DNA from: Proteles cristata cristata
Taxonomy: Eukaryota > Chordata > Mammalia > Carnivora > Hyaenidae
Reading direction: 5' to 3'
Length of the DNA stretch: 64,000 bases
Assembly: GCA_017311185.1 (NCBI GenBank)
Contig: JAESUZ010000132.1
Coordinates: forward strand, 682,001 to 746,000
A program made the position numbers and the translations under genes. The notes under the pieces were generated by a model. It made no database searches and was not told the DNA's origin. It worked only from the letters and a program-made list of their open reading frames with translations. This document shows, one piece after another, positions 22,259-32,729 of this stretch. How positions within the stretch are numbered: position 1 is the stretch's first letter; the number at the start of each line of letters is the position of its first letter.

Positions 22259-22394
22259 ACCTTCCTAGGTGGGGAGATGGAGAGATGGGGAGAGAGAGCA
22301 AGATCCCAGGACCAAATTCAGGGTAGCAGGGGCTGGATGGTAACTAGTATGCTAACTGTTGGCAGAGACACAGAAGCCCAAAGGACACGGGGCC

Positions 22395-22550
22395 ACAGAT
22401 CAGGACTAGGTCCTGCCCCAACTCTGCAGCCTACTAGCTGTGTGACCTTGGGAAAGTTAGTCTCTTGCTCTGGACCTCAGTTTCCTAGTAAAATGAGATT
22501 GGTCCAGGTGACTTTTGCTATTGCTTCAAATTCTAAGTCTATGATCCTGA
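22395..22550 (+). repeat. MIR SINE fragment
   Basis: 'tactagctgtgtgaccttgg' followed by 'gaaagttagtctcttgctct' and 'cctcagtttcctagtaaaat' is a well preserved forward MIR core. Confidence 0.9.
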
Positions 22551-22730
22551 ATGTGATTTGAAAATTCATAGAGGGATTCTCAGAAAGCTCATGAAATCTG
22601 AGAAAGACTATAGTTTTCCATTCACAGAGCAAATATGTATTTATTTGGATTTCTGCTTTGCCCCACATCCCTTTCATATCTTTCTGAGGACAGAAGCCTG
22701 TACCCATCTCCTGGGTTTTCCTTTGATACA

Positions 22731-22967
22731 CTATCATTCCCACATTCTTTTTTTTTTTTTTTTTAATGTTTAGTTTTGAGAGAGAGACAGACAGACAGAG
22801 AGTGAGAAGGGGAGGGGAAGAGAGAGAGGGAGACACAGAATCCAAAACAGGCTCCAGGCTCTGAGCTGTGAGCTCAGAGCCCAATGTGGGGCTGAGATCA
22901 TAACCTCAGCCGAAGTCAGATGCTTAACTCACTGAGCCACCCAGGCGCCCCTATCCTTCCCCAATTC
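22731..22967 (-). mobile_element. Felid CAN-SINE with target-site duplications
   Basis: Inverted SINE at 22748-22950 with a 17-T tail at left and 'gagccacccaggcgccc' head at right. It is flanked by CTATCATTCCCACATTC (22731-22747) and CTATCCTTCCCCAATTC (22951-22967), 14 of 17 matching. Confidence 0.95.
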
Positions 22968-23390
22968 TATGGAATTCTGGTGAGACTGCTGATCACAGTA
23001 CAGAGCCCCACCCCTCGCCTCCACAACTGGCCCAAAGGTTGAGCACGTCTAGCCCAAGAAGACCAATCAGAATCTTTCTCTGAATGTTTGTATGTGGACA
23101 TAGGGAGAAAAAAAGTACTACCTCCTGGGGAGGTAAGACTGATATAAACCTAGAAATATCCTCTCCTCACCCTCATCCCTACCACCACCACCGTGCCATA
23201 TAGATATTGCCTCACTTTTCATCTCTCAGGCAAAGCTTATCTAGGGTAAAAGAGAAAGCAGAGGCAGGGCATGCGGCGAAGAGGGGAACAGTCACTATGG
23301 GGCCATACTGCTTGAGCACCTCTGATGTCAGCTCCATTCACAGCTGCTCAGCATGTGAACTCCTAAATTGTACATATTTGCGGGGAGGGA
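22968..23390. other. No recognised element
   Basis: Apparently single-copy; nothing recognisable. Confidence 0.45.
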
Positions 23391-23393
23391 GGG

Positions 23394-23908
23394 TATTAGT
23401 TTCCTGTGGCTGTTGTGAGAAAGTGCCACAAACTTAATGGCTTAAAATAATGGAAATATATTCTCTGGCAGTTCTGGAGGCCAGAAGTCTGACATCAGTA
23501 TCCCGGGGCCAGAGTCAAAGTGTCCACCAGGCGGGCAGTGCTCCTCACTGAGGTTCACGGGGGACCTGTTCTGACTTTTTCTAGCTTCTGGTGGCTGCCA
23601 GAATCCTGGGCTGTTGGTCATATCCCTCCAGCCTGCCTCCGTGCTCACATTGCCCCCTCTTCTGTCCACATTGAATCTCCCCAGCCTGTCTCTGTGCTCA
23701 CAGCCCTCCTCTGTCCACATTGACTCTCCCCTCACCCTCTTAGTAAGATGACATTTAAGGCCTGTCTGGATACTCCGGGATAGTCTCCCTATCATACAAG
23801 AGCCTTAATTTAATCATATTTGCAAAAGGCCTTTTCCCAAATATATTCACAGGTTCTAGGGATTAGGTCTGAGATCTTTGGATGCTCATGCATCAGCCCA
23901 TCATGAGG
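23394..23908 (-). mobile_element. MLT1-type LTR (ERVL-MaLR)
   Basis: The plus strand starts 'tattagtttcctgtggctgt' and continues 'gccacaaacttaatggctta', 'gcagttctggaggccagaag' and 'taatttaatcatatttgcaa', the reverse complement of an MLT1 LTR. A partly repeated 'cctgcctccgtgctcacat' / 'cctgtctctgtgctcacag' pair at 23630-23705 is an internal duplication. Non-coding. Confidence 0.88.
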
Positions 23909-23909
23909 T

Positions 23910-24125
23910 ATAAATTACCTTGAGTTCAATTTCTATTATTTGCTAAAGAATGAGTTGTAACACCTTTATTGCTCAAAATTAGGGGAACACCAGATATAAA
24001 GGAGAAAACAAAATCCCATCCCACTCCATCATTCAACTAATGAGTGCCTGATGTGGGAGAGGGGCTCGACTTTCACCCATTCCCTGGCCTCACAGTATGA
24101 TGAAGGAAAGGAAAAATAAGTCAAC
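23910..24125. other. No recognised element
   Basis: Short apparently single-copy stretch between an LTR and an old L1. Confidence 0.4.
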
Positions 24126-24289
24126 AAGTAAATGCAAATGGGTCTGAATAAAATGCTTTTGTGCCTTTCATTCTTTTTCTATACACATTTTTCACCATTG
24201 ACATATGTCCTGTTTTGTCCCACTTTCTTCACTGGATTTTATATAATTAGCATTTCCCATGTCATTAAACATTCTCCAAAAGCAAGATT

Positions 24290-24509
24290 TTATTTATTTT
24301 TTTAAGTTTATTTATTTATTTATTTTGACAGAGAGAGAGGAGAGAGAGAGAGTACTGGGGAGAGGCAGAGAGGGAGAGAGTATCCCAAGTAGGCTCCACA
24401 CTGTCAGCACAGAGCCTGATGTAGGGCTTGAACTCATGAACAGAGAGATCATGACCTGAGCCAAAACCAGGAGTTGGATGCTTAACTGACTGAGCCACCC
24501 AGGCACCCC
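24290..24509 (-). mobile_element. Felid CAN-SINE inserted in old L1
   Basis: Inverted copy with (TTTA)n tail at left, GA-rich middle and 'gactgagccacccaggcacc' head at right. It carries 'gagccaaaaccaggagttgg', the older 'actcttgat'-type variant. Confidence 0.93.
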
Positions 24510-24560
24510 AAAAGTGTGAATATTACTTTATCTGGATGTGCTATGATATATTTAGTCATT

Positions 24561-24980
24561 CTCTGATATTGTTTTCTTTTTTTAATGCTTATTTATCTAT
24601 TTTTGAGAAAGAGAGAGAGAGCACAAGCAGGGAAGGGGCAGAGAGAGAGAGGGAGACACAGAATCTGAAGCAGGCTCCAGCCTCTGAGCTATCAGCAGAG
24701 AGCCCAATGTAGGGCTCGAACTCAAAAACTGAAATCATAACCTGAATTGAAGTCAGACGTTCAACTGACTGAGCCACCCAGGTGCCCCTAATTTTTATTT
24801 ATTTTGATGGGGGAAGAGCAAAGAGAGATGGAGAGAGAGAATCCCAGGAAAGCTCTATGGTCAGCACAGAGCATGATGTGGGGCTGATCCCACAACTGTT
24901 GAGATCACGACCTGAGCCAAACTCAAGAGTTGAGTGCTTAACCGACTGAACCATCCAGGCATCCCTCTGAAATTGTTTTC
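24561..24980 (-). mobile_element. Pair of head-to-tail CAN-SINEs sharing one outer duplication
   Basis: Two inverted SINEs, 24577-24788 and 24789-24964, abut directly. The outer flanks CTCTGATATTGTTTTC (24561-24576) and CTCTGAAATTGTTTTC (24965-24980) match at 15 of 16 bases, so the pair sits between one target-site duplication. The simplest history is that the right-hand copy inserted first and the left-hand copy then landed in its A-rich tail. The left copy is middle tier and the right copy is older in sequence. Confidence 0.9.
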
Positions 24981-25093
24981 AATCTTTTTACCATCATTAA
25001 CAATATGATGAACATCTTCACTTGACTGGCAAATCACTTTCTTAGGAAAGATTCCGAGACATGAAGGGAGTTACTAGATTAGAAACCTTTTTT

Positions 25094-25329
25094 AAAAGGC
25101 TCTGGATGCTCTCTCTCTCTCTCTCTCCTAGAAATAAATAAAACATTAAAAAAAAAAAAAAACAGGGGGCGCCTGGGTGGCTTAGTCGGTTGAGCATCCG
25201 ATTTCGCTTGGCCATGATCTCACGGTTCGTGGGTTCGAGCCCCACGTCCGGCTCTGTGCTGACTGCCAGCTCAGAGCCTGGAGCCTGTTTCAGTCTGTGA
25301 CTCCCTCTCCTGACCCTCCCCTGCTCATG

Positions 25330-25379
<50 letters not shown>

Positions 25380-25434
25380 GAAATAAATAAAACATTTAAA
25401 AAATAAAATAAAATAAAATAAAAGGCTCTGGATG
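25094..25434 (+). mobile_element. Compound CAN-SINE: orphan 3' tail plus full-length young copy
   Basis: The 15 bp AAAAGGCTCTGGATG is perfectly repeated at 25094-25108 and 25420-25434. Between the copies lie a 5'-truncated SINE tail (TC run, CTAGAAATAAATAAAACATT, A-run; 25109-25163) and a full-length SINE (about 25166-25400) with its own tail. The full copy has the young-tier features: 'gatttcgcttggccatgatc', 'ctgactgccagctcagagcc' and 'cctgtttcagtctgtgactc'. Confidence 0.93.
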
Positions 25435-25690
25435 AATGTTGCCAGGCGTCTTTCCAGAAAGAACAGCAGCTGACATTCCTACAAAATCATCTCTGAGTGC
25501 CTCTCTCACTGTACACCTCATGTTTTACTTATAACTTTTGACCAGTTGATGAACAAAATCATATCTTTCTTTTCCAATATCCATTTTTCTGATTATTAGG
25601 GCTGATATTTTTTATCTTAACAGTCATCTTTATTTCTTCTATTTATTATTTTTTCATGTCCTTTGCCATTTTTCTCATTAAATTTTAGTG

Positions 25691-26143
25691 TTTTTCTCAT
25701 GGATTGGGAGCCACACTGTCATGTTTGTGACAAACAGTCTTCCTGGTTTTGCCATTTGCCTTTTTATCCTGTTTGGGATACTGATTCCACACTTCTGGCA
25801 TCCAAAACTATGACAGGCTACCAAGTTTGTGGCAATTTGTTACAACAGTCATGGGACACAAATACCTTCCTAATGGGATTCCCAAATGGGAACTCTTTGG
25901 CTTTGCTTCCCGAGTTGCTTTTGAGTCCGAAGCAGTGATCTCATGAGGAGGAAAGGACTGGCCCTCCACGGGTCCCGAGTCACCCTCACAAAACACAAAA
26001 CTGAAATGTGATAATGCTCTTTTTGAAAAAAAAAATAATGAAAAATGTTCTTTAACCTGGACTTTACCTCCATTTTATGATTTTTTTTGGTATATACACA
26101 TGGTTCATTCTTAAGATTTGCAAGGTCTGAAAACCAGTGTTTA
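25691..26143. other. No recognised element
   Basis: Apparently single-copy. The short frames on both strands have no familiar product. Confidence 0.4.
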
Positions 26144-26963
26144 AGAAAACCAATTCCCAAGTACCAATCAAACTATGATGAGATACCACCTCACCCCTGT
26201 CAGAATGGCTAAAATTAACAACACAAGAAACAACAGGTGTTGGCAAAGATGTAGAGAAAGGGGAAGCCTCTTGCACTGTTGGTGGAATGTAAACTGGTGC
26301 AGCCACTCTGGAGAACAGTATGGAGGTTCCTCACAAAGTTAAAAATACAACTACCCTACAATCCTGTAATTGCATTACAAGGTATTTACCCAAAGGATAC
26401 AAAAATACATATTCAAAAGGGTACAAACACCCCGATGTTTACAGCAGTCTTATCAACAATAGTCAAACTATGGAGAGAGCCCAAATGTCCACTGCCTGAA
26501 GAATGGATAAAGAAGATGTGGTCTATAAATACAATGGAATATTACTCAGCAATCAAAAAGAATGAAATCTTGCCATTTGCAACAACGTGGATGGAACTAG
26601 AGTGTATTATGCTAAGTGAAATAAGTCAATCAGAGAAAGACGAACACTGTATGATTTCGCCCACACGTGAATTTAAGAAACAAAACAGATGAGCATATGG
26701 GAGGGAGAAACAAAAAGAGAGAGGGAAACAAACCATAAGAAACTCTTAAAGATAGAGATCAAACTGAGGGCTGATGGAGGAAGGTTGGTGGGGGATGGGC
26801 TAGATGGGGGATAGGCATTAAGGAGAGCACTTGTGACGAGCACTGGATGTTATATGTAAGTGATGAATTACGGAATTCTGCTCCTGAAACCAATATTGCA
26901 CTGTATGTGAACTAACTAGAATTTAAATTAAAGTTTGAAGAAAAAAAAGAAAATCAATTCCCA
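26144..26963 (+). mobile_element. 5'-truncated L1 3' end with target-site duplications
   Basis: L1 ORF2 C-terminal coding remnant, 3' untranslated region and A-rich tail at 26160-26947. Flanked by AGAAAACCAATTCCCA (26144-26159) and AGAAAATCAATTCCCA (26948-26963), one mismatch. Less than 0.8 kb of the element was copied, a common outcome of target-primed reverse transcription. Confidence 0.93.
26172..26692 (+). pseudogene. L1 ORF2 C-terminal remnant
   Basis: Translation recovers the C-terminal part of L1 ORF2: a 'RYHLTPV' segment, a cysteine-containing stretch leading into 'CKLVQPLW', then 'WIKKMWSINTMEYYSAIKK' and an 'EISQSEKDEH' end. The open part from 26279 ends at a stop at 26690-26692. 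Endonuclease and reverse transcriptase domains are absent, so it is a dead fragment. Confidence 0.9.
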
Positions 26964-27329
26964 GAAATACACATAAGTTCTCTAAATTGACACATGTCTG
27001 ACAAACCTACCCCGTGTGGAAAGAACGGTCTTGCAAATCGGTGCAAGGCCCAGCTGGGAGCATGCAGAGATGTATGGGAATGTCACCATTCCCCAGCCCC
27101 ACCCCTGGGAGAACCCACAGGTTTTAGCGTCACTATTGTTCATTGGGTTTTTTCTATGTTTTGGTAAATCAATTTATATGCCACATGCCTGAATATACAA
27201 AGATGGTCCCTAACCTGCATCCTGAAGCACTGGGGCCAGCTCATAGTAAGCTAACAGCATGGCTACTGATTTAACAGGCTGAGGACCAGAGTTCGACTTC
27301 TCAGGGGAAGAAGAAAGATTTTAGAAGCC
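26964..27329. other. No recognised element
   Basis: Apparently single-copy; nothing recognisable. Confidence 0.45.
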
Positions 27330-27585
27330 ATAAAGTCAGAAAGAGGGGCGCCTGGGTGGCTCAGTCAGTTAAGTGTCCAACTTCAGCTCAGGTCATGATC
27401 TCATGGTTTGTGGGTTTAAGCCCCGCATCGGGCTCTGTGCTGAAAGCTAGCTCAGAGCCTGGAGCCTGCTTCGGATTCTGTGTCTCCCTCTCTCTCTGAC
27501 CATCCCCTGCTCACGCTGCCTCTCTCTCTCTCAGAAATAAATAAAAACATTTAAAAAATAATAGAATAAAATAAAGTCAGAAAGA
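27330..27585 (+). mobile_element. Felid CAN-SINE with perfect 15 bp duplications
   Basis: ATAAAGTCAGAAAGA is identical at 27330-27344 and 27571-27585. The SINE (27345-27570) mixes middle-tier features ('gacttcagctcag..', 'cctgcttcggattctgtgtc') with the young-tier 'ctctgaccatcccctgctca', making it a sequence intermediate. Confidence 0.96.
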
Positions 27586-27980
27586 AAAAAAAATAAAGGA
27601 AACAGTTGCCTGGTACCTGAAGGGAAAGTGAGGAAGGAATGGAGATGTTTAAAGGAGATTTTATGAGTTTTATCTCGAGGAAGGTGATGCAAACCCTCTT
27701 TCTAATCTCTTGATGAAAACTTGGGCAAAATACACACACCCCCACAGGTGCACTGGAATTGATCCATCAGGTGAGATGAAATGGTGAGAAAAGCCTCAAG
27801 TTGGATGCTGGGTGAGTACCAAGGTAAAGGGTAAAGGGCCAGCCAAGTCCAGATTACAGAGGTGTGGGGCCCTCATTGGCAGAGGGACGGTCGCTCCCCA
27901 TGATGTGGCCAAGGGGAAGGCAGCAGCACTTTGGTTCAGTGGCCCACACTGGGCTGGATGGCACAATAACACTCTGTCCC
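27586..27980. other. No recognised element
   Basis: Apparently single-copy; nothing recognisable. Confidence 0.45.
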
Positions 27981-27984
27981 TATC

Positions 27985-28139
27985 TTAGCTACACTGACCA
28001 GAGCCAGCTCTTGCCTTCACTACTTCTCACCTGGAACATTCCAATAGCATCTTGCCTGTCTTGCCCCCAGCCATCAGTGGGATCTAACGCACAAATCTAT
28101 AGCATTTCCCCTTGATTATAACCTTTGATGGCTCCCACT
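27985..28139 (+). repeat. LINE-2, left part (split by L1)
   Basis: 'cacctggaacattccaatag' and 'taacctttgatggctcccac' are L2 3' region blocks. They break off exactly at the L1 target duplication and resume at 32523. Confidence 0.75.
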
Positions 28140-28371
28140 AGCCATCACCACTTTCTTTTTTCTTTTTTTTTTTTTTTACAAATAGTTTATTGTCAAATTA
28201 GTTTCCACATAACACCCAGTGCTCATCCCCACAAGTGCCCTCCTCCATGCCCACCCCTCCTCCCCCACATCCATCAGTCCTCAGTTTTTGTCAGCATTCA
28301 AGAGTCTCTCATGGTTTGCCTCTCTCCCTTTCCCCCACCATTTCCGCCCTTCTTCTCCCCTTGGTCCTCTG

Positions 28372-31300
28372 TTAAGTTCCTCCTAATCCTCCTATACGTG
28401 CACACATATGATATTTGTCCTTCTCTGCCTGACTTATTTCGCTCAGCATAACACCCTCAAGGTCCATCCATGTTGCTACACATGGCCAGATTTCTTTGTT
28501 TCTCATTGCCATGTAGTATTCCATGGTATAGATAAACCACATCTTCTTGATCCATTCATCTGTTGATGGACACTTAGGCTCTTTCCATGTTTCAGCTATT
28601 GTGGAGAGTGCTGCTATGAACACTGGGGTACATGTGCTCCTATACATCAGCATTTCTGTATCCCTTGGGTAAATTCCTAGCAGTGCTATTGCTGGGTCAT
28701 AGGGGAGTTCTATTGTTAGTTTCCTTAGGAACCTCCACACTGTTTTCCAGAGGGGCTGTACCAGTTTACATTCCCACCAACAGTGTAGGAGGGTGCCTGT
28801 TTCTCCACATCCTCGCCAGCATCTAGAGTTATCTGATTTGCTCATTTTAGCCACTTTGACTGGCGTGAGGTGGTATCTCAGTGTGGTTTTGATTTGTATT
28901 TCCCTGATGAGGAACGATACTGAGCATCGTTTCATGTGTCTGTTGGCCATCTGGATGTCCTCTTTGGAGAAGTGTCTGTTCATATCTTCTGCCCATTTCT
29001 TCACTGGGTTGTTTGTTTTTCGGGCATGTAGTTTGGTGAGTTCCTTGTAGATTCTGGATATTAACCCTTTATCTGATATGTCATTTGCAACTATCTTTTC
29101 CCATTCGTTGGTTGCCTATTAGTTTTCTGGGTTGTTTCCTTGGCTGTGCAGAAGCTTTTAATCTTGAGGAGGTCCCAACAGTTTATTTTTGCTCTTGATT
29201 CCCTTGCTTTTGGGGATGTGTCAAGTTGCTGCGATGGAGGTCAAGGAGGTTGTTTCCTGCTTTCTCCTCTAGGGTGTTGATAGTTTCCTGTCTCACGTTC
29301 AGGTCCTTTATCCATTTTGAGTTTATTTTTGTGCATGGTGTGAGAAAATGATCTAGTTTCATTCTTCTGCATGTTGCCGTCCAGTTCTCCCAACACCATC
29401 TGTTAAAAAGGCTGTCTTTTTTCCATCGGATATTCTTTCCTGCTTTGTCAAAGATTAGTTGGCTGTATACTTTGGGTCCACTTCTGAGTTCTCAATTCTG
29501 TTCCATTGGTCTATGTGTCTGTTTTTGTGCCAATATCACACTGTCTTGATGACGACAGCTTTGTAGTAGAGGTTAAAGTCTGGGATGGTGATCCCTCCCG
29601 TTTTGGTTTTATTTTTCAGGATTACTTTGGCTATTTGGGGTCTTTTGTGGTTCCATACAAATTTTTGGATAGTTTGTTCTAGTTTTGAGAAGCATGCTGG
29701 TGCAATTTTGATTGGAATTGCATTGAATGTGTAGAGTGCCTTAGGTAGTAATGACATCTTAACTATATTTATTCTTCCTATCCATGAGCATGGAATGTTT
29801 TTCCATTTCTTTGTGTCTTCTTCAATTTCCTTCATAAGTTTTCTATAGTTTTCATCATACAGATCTCTTGTATCCTTGGTTAGGTTTATTCCGAGGTATT
29901 TTATGGTTTTTTGTGCAATTGTGAATGGGATCTGTTTCTTGATTTCACTTTCTGTTGCTTCATTGTTGGTGTATAAAAATGCAACCGGTTTTTGTACGTT
30001 GATTTTGTACCCTGCATCTTGGCTGAATTCTTGGATCAGTTCTAGTAGGCTTCTGGTGGAGTGCGTCGGGTTTTCGATGTAGAGTATCATGTCATCTGCG
30101 AAGAGTGAAAGTTTGACTTCCTCTTTGCTAATTCTGATGCCTTTGATTTCCTTTTGGTGTCTGATGGCTGATGCTAGGACTTCCAGCACTATGTTAAACA
30201 GCAGTGGTGAGAGTGGGCATCCCTGTCGTGTTCCTGATCTCAGGGGGAAAGCTCTCAGTTTTTCCCCGTTGAGGATGATGTTAGCTGAAGGCTTCTCATA
30301 GATGGCTTTGATGATGTTTAAGTAGGTTCCTTCTATCCCAACTTTCTCTGGAGTCTTTATTAAGAAGGGATGCTGTATTTTGTCAAATGCTTTTTCTGCA
30401 TCTATTGACAGGATCATATGGTTTTTATCTTTTCTTTTATTGATATGATGTATCACATTGATTGATTTGCGAATGTTGAACCAGCCCTGTAACCCAGGAA
30501 TGAATCCCACTTGATCTTGGTGGATGATTCTTTTATATGCTGCTGGATTCGATTTGCAAGGATCTTGTTGAGAATTTTTGCATCCGTATTCATCAAGGAT
30601 ATTGGCCTGTAGTTCTCTTTTTTTGCTGGATCTCTGTCTGGCTTGGGAATCAGAGTGATGCTGGCTTCATAAAATGAGTCCGGGAGTTTTCCTTCGCTTT
30701 CTATTTTTTGGAATAGCTTGGGATTAATTCTGTTTTAAATGTCTGGTAGAATTCCCCAGGGAAGCCATCAGGTCCAGGGCTCTTATTTGTTGGGACATTT
30801 TTGATCACTGATTCAATTTCTTCACTCGTTATGGGTCTGTTCGGGTTTTCTATTTCTTCCCGTGTGAATTTTGGTAGTGAGTGTGTGTTTAGGAATTTGT
30901 CCATTTCTTCTAAGTTGTCCAGTTTGTTGGCATATAATTTTTCATAGTATTCCCTGATAATTGCTTGTATTTCTGAGGGGTTGGTTGTCATAAGTCCATT
31001 TTCATTCATAATTTTGTCTATTTGGGTGCTCTCTCTTTTCTTTTGGATAAGTCTGGCTAGAGGTTTGTCAATTTTGTTTACTTTTTCAAAAAACCAACTC
31101 TTGGTTTCATTGATCTGTTCAATTGTTTCTTTGGTCTCTATGTTGTTTATTTCTGCTCTAATTTTTACTATTTCTCTTCTTCTACTGGGTTTAGGGCATT
31201 CTTGTTGCTCTGCCTCTAGTTCCTTTAGGTGAGCTGTTAGATTTTGGATCTGTGCTTTTTCTAATCTCTTGAAATAGGCCTGGAGAGCAATTTACTTTCC

Positions 31301-32185
31301 TCTTAGGACGGCCTTTGCCGCATCCCATAGATTTTGAATTGTTGTGTTTTCATTTTCATTTGTTTCCATATATTTTTTAATTTCATCTCTAATTGCCTGA
31401 TTGGCCCATTCATTCTTTAGAAGGGTGTTCTTTAACCACCATGTTTTTGGAGGTTTTCCAGACTTCTTCCTGTAATTGATTTCAAGTTTCAAAGCATTGT
31501 GATCTGACAGTGTGCATGGTATGATCTCTATTCTTTTATATTTATTGAGGGCTGCTTTATGTCCCAGTATGTGATCTATCTTGGAGAATGTGCCATGCGC
31601 ACTTGAGAAGAAAGTAAATTCCCTGGCCTCAGGATGTAAAGTTCTAAATATATCCGTCAGGTCCATCTGGTCCAATGTATCTTTCAAGTCCATTATTTCT
31701 TTATTGATTTTCTGTCTGGTTGACCTATCCATTGCTGTAAGCGGAGTATTAAAGTCCCCTGCTATTAGCACATTCTTATCTATAAGCTTGTTTCTGTTTG
31801 TGATTAATTGTTTTAGATATTTAGGTGCTCCCATATTCGGTGCGTAGACATTTATGATTGTTAGTTCTTCCTGATGGATGGACCCTGTAATTATTATGCA
31901 GTGCCCTTCTTCATCTCTTGTGATTGTCTTTAATTTAAAGTCCAGTTTGTCTGATATAAGTATCGCTACTCCGGCTTTCTTTTGATTTCCTGTAGCATGA
32001 TATATATTTCTCCATCCCCTTACTTTTAATCTGAAGGTATCTTCCCGTCTAAAATGAGTTTCTTGTAGACAGCATATAGATGGATTTTGTTTTTTAATCC
32101 ATTCTGCTACCCTATGTCTTTTGATTGGAGCATTCAGCCCATTTACATTAAGTGTTATTATTGAAATATGTGGGTTTAGAGTCTT
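28372..32185 (-). pseudogene. L1 ORF2 (endonuclease/reverse transcriptase), broken
   Basis: Read on the minus strand, the order is endonuclease, reverse transcriptase, C-terminal cysteine region. Endonuclease marks GDFN and SDH are present in the open block 31292-31834. The reverse transcriptase block 29536-30510 contains [12 protein letters not shown] and the FADD catalytic motif. The C-terminal block 28372-29004 has a CX3CX7HX4C motif. Breaks: a stop near 31292 after the endonuclease, a frame change near 30720, another near 30525, and a stop at 29536 where a tryptophan codon is expected. No ATG is evident at the expected start. It cannot make a full-length protein. Confidence 0.93.
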
Positions 32186-32259
32186 TGTGTCTTTGTATCT
32201 TTTGTAGGGTTCATGTTTGTGGTGGTGTCTCTGGAATCTTTGTTCTTTGCAACCTTTCC

Positions 32260-32504
32260 TCAGAGCATCCCCCTCAGGATTTCTTGTAGGGCTGGCTTCG
32301 TGGTTACAAATTCTTTCAATTTCTGTTTATTTGGAAAGGTTTTTATCTCTCCGTCTATTTTGAATGACAGGCTTGCTGGATAGAGGATTCTTGGCTGCAT
32401 ATTTTTACTGTTCATCACATTGAAGATCTCCTGCCATTCCTTTCTGGCCTGCCACGTTTCAGTAGATAGGTCTGTCACCACTCTGATAGGTTTCCCTTTG
32501 TATG
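32260..32504 (-). pseudogene. L1 ORF1 C-terminal remnant
   Basis: The minus-strand frame reads 'SYKGKPIRVV', 'QARKEWQEIFNVMN', 'RILYPASLSFK' and 'FVTTKPALQEIL', the C-terminal domain of the L1 RNA-binding ORF1 protein, ending at a stop at 32260-32262. The amino-terminal coiled coil and RRM are missing because the insertion is truncated. The frame continues by chance beyond the insertion edge. Confidence 0.93.
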
Positions 32505-32522
32505 AGCCATCACCACTTTCTT

Positions 32523-32728
32523 GGGCACGCAGGGGCTGCAGACACAGCCCCATACAAGTCCCCATCCTTATCACTTCTTCCCTGCATGCAGAACCCCTCC
32601 TTCACCACACCGCTCTCTCTCACCTCATGTAGAGAACCGAATGGGAATAGCATGTCACTCACCCTTGTAGCAGGCACCCAGCAGTGGCCAGCCGGCTCCT
32701 AGTAGGTGCTCAGTAAATGGAGAGACAT
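32523..32728 (+). repeat. LINE-2, right part (3' end)
   Basis: Resumes the L2 split at 28139 and ends with 'agtaggtgctcagtaaatgg', the L2 3' terminus. Confidence 0.75.
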
Positions 32729-32729
32729 G

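Larger units (their letters stand above)
24130..25690 (-). mobile_element. Old L1 (L1M-type) fragment, antisense, split by SINEs
   Basis: Non-SINE segments keep antisense L1 order: 'cccatgtcattaaacattct' (24257-), 'atttagtcattctctgatat', 'aacaatatgatgaacatctt' (24999-), 'gtctttccagaaagaacagc' and 'gtcctttgccatttttctca'. Together they read as one decayed L1 3' part interrupted at 24290-24509, 24577-24964 and 25109-25419. No open reading frame remains. Confidence 0.75.
28140..32522 (-). mobile_element. L1 retrotransposon, 5'-truncated within ORF1, perfect 18 bp duplication
   Basis: AGCCATCACCACTTTCTT occurs at 28140-28157 and 32505-32522 and delimits a 4.35 kb antisense L1. From its 3' end it has a poly-T (A-tail complement, about 28158-28178), a 3' untranslated region (to 28371), ORF2 (about 28372-32185), an inter-ORF spacer and the last part of ORF1 (32260-32504). 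Copying stopped inside ORF1, so the promoter and most of ORF1 are absent. ORF2 carries several breaks. It is younger than the L2 it interrupts. Confidence 0.97.

Noticed and set aside
22477..22884. 135-codon minus-strand open frame, and similar frames in other SINEs (for example 9117-9320, 24312-24506, 40581-40790)
   Set aside because: These translate the CAN-SINE itself (recurring 'MAQSVK..', 'SLEPASDSVS'-type peptides with Ser/Leu runs from the TC tract). They recur at every SINE and are not genes.
23525..23540. CTCF-like CCACCAGGCGGGCAG
   Set aside because: One extra base disrupts the core spacing, and it lies within an MLT1 LTR.
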